A DNA stretch of 64,000 nucleotides, from contig CAZPOV010000004.1 in the NCBI GenBank assembly GCA_964588335.1, positions 191,373-255,372 on the forward strand, written 5' to 3'. The notes beneath the pieces were generated by a model that saw only the letters and a list, made by a program, of their open reading frames with translations, was not told the DNA's origin and did not search any database. The translations under genes and the position numbers were made by a program. Position 1 is the first letter of the stretch, and each line of letters opens with the position of its first letter. Below are positions 17,921 through 25,090 of the stretch, one piece after another. Origin of the DNA: JAGQZY01 sp964588335. Lineage in GTDB: Bacteria; Bdellovibrionota; Bdellovibrionia; Bdellovibrionales; JAGQZY01.

Positions 17921-18592
17921 TTAAGGTGTCTCATCCAAATTTTGAATCAAAGCATTGGCCACAGCATCAGGGTCACCATTTCCAGCGGCGATCGCTGCAT
18001 TGATATCAACACAGGCTTCATCATCTTTAAAAAGTCCATTGTCAGGATTGCAAAGACTGGATTGACTGGTGATCACAGCTTGGCCCAAGGCTGTGGTGTC
18101 AGCGTCGGGCGTGTGAGTGTAGCTGTCGATCAATGCTTCGATGTCAGCAGCAGTGGCGCCATCGGTGAAACCCAGAACTTGCTTCATAGCCGTAGCCAAA
18201 TTGGCGAAGTTGGCGAGTGAGGACAGGGCATCCGATTGCGCTTGATCGCAAGTTGTAACAGCCGCGGCCGAAATTGTGGTGTTGTCCATTGCTAACGCGG
18301 CAATGGCTGGCGTGGTGGGATTGCCACCTTCTTCGCCGTCGATATTTTCCAGGGCATTGACGATGGCCACTTCATCAATATTTTGTGAGATAAAGGCGGC
18401 AGAGCACCTTAAGACAGCCGCGCGTTTGCTATTGTCTCCTGCAATCTGGGTCAGGCAGTTATTGACGTTGGCGGCGGTGGCGTTGTCGATACAAATTTGA
18501 GCATTGAATAAATCGGCCTGTTGTTTGTCTTCACACCCTGTGACTAAACCGAAGCCGATGAGGGCCATTAAAATAAGTAAACAACGAACCAT
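17921..18592 (-). CDS. Cysteine-containing lipoprotein of unknown function
   Basis: About 223 residues. The start at ATG 18592 is decided by a perfect GGAGG five bases upstream; the longer frame to 18604 is not needed. A lipobox (LVTGC) follows a typical hydrophobic stretch (LLILMALIGFGLVTGC). The mature protein is Ala/Asp/Asn-rich with helical pattern and has paired cysteines (ICIDNATAANVNNC, LRCSA, TTCDQ, LCNPD, ACVDI) that probably form disulfides. It is divergent from the barrel gene at 18821 and resembles the lipoprotein at 19885 in composition and cysteine spacing. No known domain is recognised. Confidence 0.75.
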   Translation of the reverse strand: MVRCLLILMALIGFGLVTGCEDKQQADLFNAQICIDNATAANVNNCLTQIAGDNSKRAAVLRCSAAFISQNIDEVAIVNALENIDGEEGGNPTTPAIAALAMDNTTISAAAVTTCDQAQSDALSSLANFANLATAMKQVLGFTDGATAADIEALIDSYTHTPDADTTALGQAVITSQSSLCNPDNGLFKDDEACVDINAAIAAGNGDPDAVANALIQNLDETP

Positions 18593-18820
18593 AAATTCCT
18601 CCAATGAATTTTCAATATTCTAATATTATAGATGAGTTAACAGTGGAGGGACAAGCTTTTCTCAGGTCGCCATCGATGACTGAACTTTGGTTTTTAGGAC
18701 TCAGCTTTAAGGCTAGCAGCGGCTTAAGAATTTGGTCTAAAGACTGGCTCCATTCAGTGAACTTTTCTCAAGTTGAAACAAGCAAGTGCCGATTAAAAAC
18801 TGAACTTCAAGGAAGAGGTT

Positions 18821-19882
18821 ATGAGAAAAGTACTAATTTTGATGGCATTTATTTTATCCAGTCCCAGAGGCTTTGCTGACTTCGAATTTTTTCGAGGTGT
18901 TCGTCAAATGGGTATGGGGGGCGCCAGTATCGCGGTGGTGAACGATGAAACCGCGGTTTTATCAAACCCCAATGGCCTCGGTCGTCTGCGCGACACTTTT
19001 TTCACATTGATTGATCCTGAATTAACAGCCAGCACCTCAGACACCCAAACACTTTATGGAACCGGAGTGCTCAACTCCATCAATCCAAATGATGTCTATG
19101 ATCAGCAGGGAGACACCCTAAGCGAGCCTTATTATTTTAAGGGTCAAATGTTTCCTTCGATCGTGGTGCCAAACTTTGGAATTGGGGTTCTCGGACGCTA
19201 TGAAACCTTATCCCGTCGAAATGCCGATGGTTCTTTCGATTACTCTTATCAAAATGATTACTCCTTAAACCTTGGCTACAATATGAGGTTCTGGGGCGGA
19301 CGAATCAAACTGGGTTTTGCCGGGCGCCTGATCAATCGAGTTGAATATTTTGGAACGCGAGCCGCCACCGACTCTTTGGCTTTGGACACATTTGCCACTG
19401 AAGGAATGGGAATCGCTGTCGACACCGGTTTAACTTTAACCGCGCCTTACCGCTTTTTACCAACCTTAACTATATACGTTCGTGACATTGGTAACACCTC
19501 CTTTACCAGTGGTGGTGGGGTTTTTGGTTATGGTCGCAATGGCACTCCCAACACAGTCGAGCAAAGTATCGATGCGGCGGTGGCGTTATTTCCCATTTAT
19601 GGCAAGCACTCGCGTGGCGCTTTTACAATTGAGTACACCGGAATCGACAGTACCGATCAGGTTGATGATTCTATGGATCGTGTGCATATCGGAACCGAGT
19701 TCAATTTATGGGATGCCTATTTCTTGCGGGCCGGTTGGCATCAAAGTGATTGGACCGCCGGATTTGAATACGCCACAGGACTTTTCCAGCTGCAAGCGGC
19801 GACTTACTCCGAAGAGGTGGTGTTTCCTAACATCACCGATCGCGACCGACGAGCCGTTATCAAATTTGCGGTGAGGTTCTAG
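18821..19882 (+). CDS. PorV/FadL-like outer-membrane barrel protein (paralogue 2)
   Basis: A 353-residue exported barrel with signal peptide MRKVLILMAFILSSPRGFA and the family block FFRGVRQMGMGGASIAVVND, then TAVLSNPNGLGRL in place of the usual YNPAG. It ends DRRAVIKFAVRF, a barrel-type last strand. AAGAGG precedes the ATG. It is followed after 2 bases by a lipoprotein gene and then by a third paralogue, so the three are probably one operon. The 228-base gap upstream presumably holds the divergent promoters; I could not identify a convincing pair of boxes there. Confidence 0.78.
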   Translation: MRKVLILMAFILSSPRGFADFEFFRGVRQMGMGGASIAVVNDETAVLSNPNGLGRLRDTFFTLIDPELTASTSDTQTLYGTGVLNSINPNDVYDQQGDTLSEPYYFKGQMFPSIVVPNFGIGVLGRYETLSRRNADGSFDYSYQNDYSLNLGYNMRFWGGRIKLGFAGRLINRVEYFGTRAATDSLALDTFATEGMGIAVDTGLTLTAPYRFLPTLTIYVRDIGNTSFTSGGGVFGYGRNGTPNTVEQSIDAAVALFPIYGKHSRGAFTIEYTGIDSTDQVDDSMDRVHIGTEFNLWDAYFLRAGWHQSDWTAGFEYATGLFQLQAATYSEEVVFPNITDRDRRAVIKFAVRF

Positions 19883-19884
19883 CC

Positions 19885-20727
19885 ATGAAGAAGTGGACGG
19901 TCTTAGCTTTTTTACTCTTATGTCACTGCTCAGAAAATCTTTTCGATGAGATTGCTGACAAGGACACCGACGAGGCCATTTATTTTCAGGCGAAACAAGA
20001 AATCAACGCCCGCAATTACACATTGGCCATCACTCTTTTAGAAAGTTTAAGCCCTTCTTTCATCGCCGATCATTCGCGGATGCCGGTCTACGCATCCGCC
20101 TATTCCGGGCGATGTGGGTTGGAGTTTTTAACCCTTCTCACAACAATGCAAAATCAAGGCGCAGCCACTTTTTTTGGAATTTTAATGAACGCTTTTCCCG
20201 GCGCTCTGGCCGCCAACGTTCAGGACTGCATCGACTCTGAAAACATTCTGCAGTCCATTGGTGACGAGACGGTGCGAACGGGTGATGCCAACCTATTAGC
20301 GGCGTTTAATGCGTTAGCAAAAATCGGTACTATCCTTTCAAGTTTGGCTGATACCGACGATGACGGTAATGCAGATCCCAGTTTTGAGCAGTGTGATATT
20401 GCTAACGATGATCTGCCAGAAGCGATGGTCCGAGAGTTGGGTGCAAGCCTTGGCGTGGCTTTGACCAGCCTAGGAGCCATAGGCACCGACTACATTGATG
20501 ACTCTCTTTCTGATATTAGCTCTTTGTGTGCCCCCCCCAGCCCGCCAGAGATGTCCGCCATATGTAATAAAACAGAGCCCGCCGACTTTACTGCCGACGA
20601 GGTTCGCTTTCTTCGCTACGCGGTGGGTTCCAATGATATTGGAATCGACTCCTGCGCTGGTGGTGGTAACGACTTAAACTCATGCGCCGCTATTTACGAG
20701 CCCGGCGGGGCCCCGGATTGCGAGTGA
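19885..20727 (+). CDS. Cysteine-rich lipoprotein, TPR-like N-terminus
   Basis: A 280-residue lipoprotein: MKKWTVLAFLLLCHC is a short lipoprotein signal with the lipid-modified cysteine in the CHC pair. Residues 30-60 look like one TPR unit (AIYFQAKQEINARNYTLAIT). The mature protein has many acidic residues, several cysteines (SGRCGLEF, QDCIDSE, EQCDIANDD, LCAPPSPP) and an end rich in Gly/Cys. A DTDDDGNADPSFEQCD stretch resembles a calcium-binding loop. It sits between two PorV-like barrels, which suggests an outer-membrane partner for them (inference). Function unknown. Confidence 0.72.
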   Translation: MKKWTVLAFLLLCHCSENLFDEIADKDTDEAIYFQAKQEINARNYTLAITLLESLSPSFIADHSRMPVYASAYSGRCGLEFLTLLTTMQNQGAATFFGILMNAFPGALAANVQDCIDSENILQSIGDETVRTGDANLLAAFNALAKIGTILSSLADTDDDGNADPSFEQCDIANDDLPEAMVRELGASLGVALTSLGAIGTDYIDDSLSDISSLCAPPSPPEMSAICNKTEPADFTADEVRFLRYAVGSNDIGIDSCAGGGNDLNSCAAIYEPGGAPDCE

Positions 20728-20729
20728 CC

Positions 20730-21851
20730 ATGAAAAATATTGTTCTTAGTTTTTCTATTTTAATTTTTTCGATAACAGCGGCCGCAGCCGATATTGGTCT
20801 TTCGACGCGTGCTCTCGGTATGGGCAATGCCTACACGGCTGTTGTTAACAATAGTGATGCGATTTTTTACAACCCGGCGGGACTGGCTAAGATGAGTGGT
20901 TTTCGATGGACCATTCTTGATCCCTCTATTGGTACCAACACCTATGATTCCTACCAGCGCTATCTTGATATTGCTGCCGACTCAAGCGACATCGAAAGTA
21001 TCATCAATGAGCTTTACGGCGAAGACGTCACCGTTTTTTCTGGCATGAAGTCCTTACTGTCTTTTGGAAGTTTCGCATTTGGAGCCTATGGCGTTGTTGA
21101 TGGGAACTTTCTGATTAACAATCCGGTTTTTCCGAACATTGATGCCACCTATCGGGTGGATTACGGTTTTGTTGCCGGCGGCGGTTTCGACCTTGTTCCC
21201 GATATGTTGCAAATGGGAGTGCAGGCTCGGCGGGTCACCCGACAAGGGGGCACGGTGCCTATTGGTGTGGGAACCATCGCCACTTTGAATTCGGATGCCA
21301 TTCAAGATGAGCTCAATCGATCGGGAATCGGTTATGGCTTTGATTTAGGGATGACATTACAATTTCCAACGCCTTTAAAACCAACCGTCGCCTTCACTTG
21401 GCGTGATGTTGGTAACACCAGCTTTGAGCCCAACGGAAGTAATTTGGCACCAGCACCGGTGCAGCAAGAACAGATCATCGGAGTCGGTTTTAACTATGAA
21501 AGTCTGTTGATGGATATCCGACCCGCTATTGATTTCCGATTTTTGAATGACTCCAGCATGCAGCTTGGCAAGAAAATCAATATGGGCATCGAATTCAGTT
21601 GGCCTCTGGTGGATGTTCGCGGTGGCTTTCATCAAGGTTATTACAGCCTTGGCACAAGCTTTGATCTTTGGGTGTTTCGTGTCGATGCCGCAACCTACGG
21701 TGTCGAGCTCGGGGAGTATCCGGGTCAACTGGAAGATCGACGTTACATGATTCAATTGTCTTTTGATTTCGGCGTCGACCCAGGCAGTTTCTCATTCTTC
21801 AAACTGTCCCGCCCCAGCGTCAAAAACCACTCACGCAAATTACGACGTTAA
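20730..21851 (+). CDS. PorV/FadL-like outer-membrane barrel protein (paralogue 3)
   Basis: From ATG 20730 a 373-residue exported protein with signal peptide MKNIVLSFSILIFSITAAAA and the family block GLSTRALGMGNAYTAVVNNS followed by AIFYNPAGLAKMSG. The barrel ends RRYMIQLSFDFGVD and then has a basic C-terminal extension (SFFKLSRPSVKNHSRKLRR), which is unusual for a protein inserted by its last strand and absent from the two paralogues. The frame extends to 20682 but the ATG just after the lipoprotein stop is the sensible start. Its last 12 bases overlap the convergent acetyltransferase gene. Confidence 0.78.
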   Translation: MKNIVLSFSILIFSITAAAADIGLSTRALGMGNAYTAVVNNSDAIFYNPAGLAKMSGFRWTILDPSIGTNTYDSYQRYLDIAADSSDIESIINELYGEDVTVFSGMKSLLSFGSFAFGAYGVVDGNFLINNPVFPNIDATYRVDYGFVAGGGFDLVPDMLQMGVQARRVTRQGGTVPIGVGTIATLNSDAIQDELNRSGIGYGFDLGMTLQFPTPLKPTVAFTWRDVGNTSFEPNGSNLAPAPVQQEQIIGVGFNYESLLMDIRPAIDFRFLNDSSMQLGKKINMGIEFSWPLVDVRGGFHQGYYSLGTSFDLWVFRVDAATYGVELGEYPGQLEDRRYMIQLSFDFGVDPGSFSFFKLSRPSVKNHSRKLRR

Positions 21852-22310
21852 TCGCATGGCGACGTTGCAGCGGTCGTACTGCCAGCCGAATTTCTCTAGA
21901 ACATTGGCATCGTGGATGAAGCCATTTTTTTCATAGAGGTGGATGGCGGCTTGGCAGTTTTTATTGGTCATAAGGTAGCAGTAGGGAATTTTCTGGTCTC
22001 TAACAAACTGTATAACATACTGAAGGAGGGTTTCTCCCGCTTTCAGACCTCGGGCTTTTTCTAAAACCCCCATCTTGGTTAATTCGTATTCACCCTCACC
22101 GGTCTTACGCAGAGCGCAGGTCCCGACCACTCCAAGCTCGGAATGCTTTATAAAGAAAATAAACCCACCTTTATCAAGAATCATGGCCTCTGGGTTCAGC
22201 AGGACTTTTTCGTCTAGCTCCTCCAAAGTGAACATGTTTGAAATCCACTCGGCATTGATATCGTAAAAAGCCTGTTTGAGTTCGGGGTTGTAGGGGAGCA
22301 CTTCCAGCAT
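21840..22310 (-). CDS. GNAT-family N-acetyltransferase
   Basis: A 156-residue single-domain GNAT protein. The acetyl-CoA-binding region is visible as EYELTKMGVLEKARGLKAGE, followed by the helix LLQYVIQFVRDQ and the last strands YLMTNKNCQAAIHLYEKNGF, where N and YEKNGF are typical. It transfers an acetyl group from acetyl-CoA to an amine; the substrate cannot be inferred. Convergent and overlapping with the barrel gene by 12 bases, divergent from the AddB-like gene. Confidence 0.85.
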   Translation of the reverse strand: MLEVLPYNPELKQAFYDINAEWISNMFTLEELDEKVLLNPEAMILDKGGFIFFIKHSELGVVGTCALRKTGEGEYELTKMGVLEKARGLKAGETLLQYVIQFVRDQKIPYCYLMTNKNCQAAIHLYEKNGFIHDANVLEKFGWQYDRCNVAMRLTS

Positions 22311-22387
22311 TTTCTCTTCCTTTGGAGCGGGTCAGAATAAGCAATCAGGTACCATATACAAGGGGCCTGTGGTAGTGTCATTTTTCC

Positions 22388-25090
22388 ATGCTTTACTGTC
22401 ATATTATTCAAAGTCCCGACCAAAAACGCCGCCTGTTTACAGAGTTTAACGGCACCCAAAGTCTATGGGTGGTTAACGATTTAGAGAGTAAATTTTGGAT
22501 GCAAGATTTCTTGCAGAGCTCTGAGGGGCCGATCATCAACACCGACCGGGTCTTGCGGGCCAGTGAGTTGTGGCAAAAACTTCTTTTACTCAACGATCCG
22601 TCTTGGCAGCCTCTTTCCAGCCATGTTGCCGAGTTTTTGATTGAAAAGTGGATGGACCAAATTCTTAAACAGGTCGATTTCAAAATTTCATCAAAGGACC
22701 GCGGGCGAGCCTACCAAACCATCGGTCAGATCCTCCCATTGATTGGTCATTTCCACGGCGAAGATATAATGGCGCAATGGTTTTCAGAAAAAGAAGACGC
22801 CAAAGAAAGATGGCAGGACTGGTACGAAATGGGGATTGCTCTTTGGCAGCGCTTTGTCGAAAAAAAGATTATTCCTCAGGAATGGATGAAGGGCGTATTG
22901 ATCAACGAAGAACTACCGCAAGTTACGGACAGCCCGTTGGTGGTGGACCTCGGGATTCAAATTGACGATGTCGAAAGTGAGTTATTTTTAAACTTAAGTC
23001 GAACCCATGATGTTCACATCGTTATTCCTGACACCGAAAAAGAAAAAGAGGCCTACGACAATTTAATCAGCCGCTCTCAGTTGCAAACTCATCCAGCTTC
23101 CCACGGAATTGAAAAGCGCGAGTTTAAAAAACTTCCATCGATGTTGGCAGAAGTGAAAGAGGCGGTGGCGCGGGTGCGCCGTTGGCTGGATGCCGGGGTG
23201 CCGGCCTCAGAGATCGCTATTGTGTCTCCACAGATTGAAAATTACTGGCCGACTCTTTATGAATATTGCTTGGTCGAGGGCATTGGTGTCGACAAAGACA
23301 AAATGACACCCTTGTCACAATTTCCGGTTTACCAAAGCTGGTTGTCCCAGTTGCGGTTGGCGTCGCGTCGTCTCTTAAAAGGGGATCCCGAGCAGGTGAT
23401 TTTTGGAGGCGACCAAGATCCATCAGCGATTTATAAGGCGTTTCGTACCGATTACGCCAATGTCTATGATGTCGAAGACTTACAGAGAAATAAAGACATT
23501 GAAGCCCGGTTTGCCAAACCCATAGAGCCCGGGACAGAGTTTTCTCTGGCCGAATTTTTCGAAAAGGCTATCCAGTGGGTTCCACCCCAGTCGATGTCGT
23601 CTTTTGATATCTTGTTAGAAGATTTAGACTCCGTGTTTTCAGTGGGTGAGAGACTGACCTTTGAAAAGTGGGTGGAGTTTTTTGAAAAGTACTTTTCAAG
23701 AAATGAAAAGAAACTTTTAGTCGGTCAAGACAATGGAATTCAAGTTTTACCATTGATGGCGGCTCAGAACCCAAAACTTACAAAGGTGGCGATGATTGGC
23801 CTTAGTGAAGCCAACCTTTTAGAAAGCCATGACACAGCCTTGCACTGGTCGGATATCGAATCCATCAAGATAAACTTTGGCTTCAATTTACCGCATACCG
23901 ATCGCCACAGTTTGCTGGATGAGTTGGCCTGGTTTCAATGCAAGGCTGTTGACGAATGCCTCTACACCCATGGCGAAACCGATTTTTCGGGACAATTCCA
24001 GTCGCCATCCCTGTTTTGGTTAAAGGGCGCCATGGAACAGGAAGAAACAGCACTTTGTTCCCCTGGTAAGACTCGTTGGGATAAGGTGGCGCAGCAGAAT
24101 CCTCGAACCGACCTTGATTGGAGTCAGGAAGAGATTCTGCAGTGTGAAACGCTCATACAAAGAGATCGTGGTGAGGCTCCCACCCTTCCCGTTAAGTACG
24201 AAAACCTTCGGGTGTCGGCTTCGTCTTTTGATAATTACTTTAAGTGTCCTTTCAAGTTTTTCGCAGCCAGGGGTTTAAAGTTACAGGAAGACCCCGTGCT
24301 TGACCTGGATATCGATCCTCGCTCCAAAGGCAGCCTGCTTCATAAAATATGTGAGGTGGTGATTCAAACTAAAAAATGGTCGCTTTCGGATAAAGAAATC
24401 TTGAAACTGGTCGACGACTGTCGTCAGTCGGAAAAAGTGCCGGTTTATACAGAAGATGTTTGGCAGTTTTTAAAACCATTTTACTTGAAAGCGACAAAGG
24501 CCTTTATCGATTTTGAGGTGAAGTGGCGTCAAGATCATCCTAATACCGAAACTTTTGCGGTGGAGAGATTTATCAAAACCCATATTCAGCTGGACGACGA
24601 ATCGTTTCATTTTGATGACAAGTCAGGGGTGCCCTTCGCAGGTATTATTGATCGTATTGATCGGAATGACCAAGGACAGCTTGTTGTTATTGACTACAAA
24701 TCATCGACAGCGAGTTTGAACCAGTACACCAGTTGGATAAAAAAGGGACAGATCCAGTTGGTGCTTTATTCGTTGGCTATCATGGAGGGCGTTTTGGGGG
24801 AAGACCATCGCGAGATCGTCGGCGCCTTTTATTACGCACTTAACAAACCCGAGAGAAATTATGGTTTCGCCTTAGAGGGCGCCCCTAAAGAGTTCTTAAA
24901 TATTAAAAAGCCACTCACTCAGGAGGCCTTTGCTAAGATCATCAGTGAAACTAAAAAGTTGGTTTTCGAAATGCTGTCGGGATTGATTGAAGGAAAAATT
25001 GAGCCGCAGCCTCGAAAAGATATTGAAGAAAAAATGTGTGAAAAATGTGATTGGAATCAGTTATGTCGTTATCCGGCCCTCAACCTTTAA
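22388..25090 (+). CDS. addB: AddB-like PD-(D/E)XK nuclease subunit of a helicase-nuclease
   Basis: A 900-residue protein with a C-terminal RecB-family nuclease: SASSFDNYFKCPFKFFAARG, GSLLHKICEVV, then the catalytic GIIDRIDRNDQGQLVVIDYK with the DYK lysine. A cysteine cluster CEKCDWNQLC at the very end together with the cysteine in FKCPFK is the four-cysteine iron-sulphur site of AddB nucleases. The N-terminal ~550 residues look like a degenerate helicase: I see no Walker A motif near the start. It overlaps the AddA-like gene by about 28 bases. Together they should resect double-strand DNA ends and load RecA, the AddAB counterpart of RecBCD. Confidence 0.85.
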   Translation: MLYCHIIQSPDQKRRLFTEFNGTQSLWVVNDLESKFWMQDFLQSSEGPIINTDRVLRASELWQKLLLLNDPSWQPLSSHVAEFLIEKWMDQILKQVDFKISSKDRGRAYQTIGQILPLIGHFHGEDIMAQWFSEKEDAKERWQDWYEMGIALWQRFVEKKIIPQEWMKGVLINEELPQVTDSPLVVDLGIQIDDVESELFLNLSRTHDVHIVIPDTEKEKEAYDNLISRSQLQTHPASHGIEKREFKKLPSMLAEVKEAVARVRRWLDAGVPASEIAIVSPQIENYWPTLYEYCLVEGIGVDKDKMTPLSQFPVYQSWLSQLRLASRRLLKGDPEQVIFGGDQDPSAIYKAFRTDYANVYDVEDLQRNKDIEARFAKPIEPGTEFSLAEFFEKAIQWVPPQSMSSFDILLEDLDSVFSVGERLTFEKWVEFFEKYFSRNEKKLLVGQDNGIQVLPLMAAQNPKLTKVAMIGLSEANLLESHDTALHWSDIESIKINFGFNLPHTDRHSLLDELAWFQCKAVDECLYTHGETDFSGQFQSPSLFWLKGAMEQEETALCSPGKTRWDKVAQQNPRTDLDWSQEEILQCETLIQRDRGEAPTLPVKYENLRVSASSFDNYFKCPFKFFAARGLKLQEDPVLDLDIDPRSKGSLLHKICEVVIQTKKWSLSDKEILKLVDDCRQSEKVPVYTEDVWQFLKPFYLKATKAFIDFEVKWRQDHPNTETFAVERFIKTHIQLDDESFHFDDKSGVPFAGIIDRIDRNDQGQLVVIDYKSSTASLNQYTSWIKKGQIQLVLYSLAIMEGVLGEDHREIVGAFYYALNKPERNYGFALEGAPKEFLNIKKPLTQEAFAKIISETKKLVFEMLSGLIEGKIEPQPRKDIEEKMCEKCDWNQLCRYPALNL

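Noticed and set aside
18604..18879. 91-codon plus-strand frame
   Set aside because: It overlaps the divergent promoter region and the start of the barrel gene in another frame, has no ribosome site and shows no signal peptide or domain.
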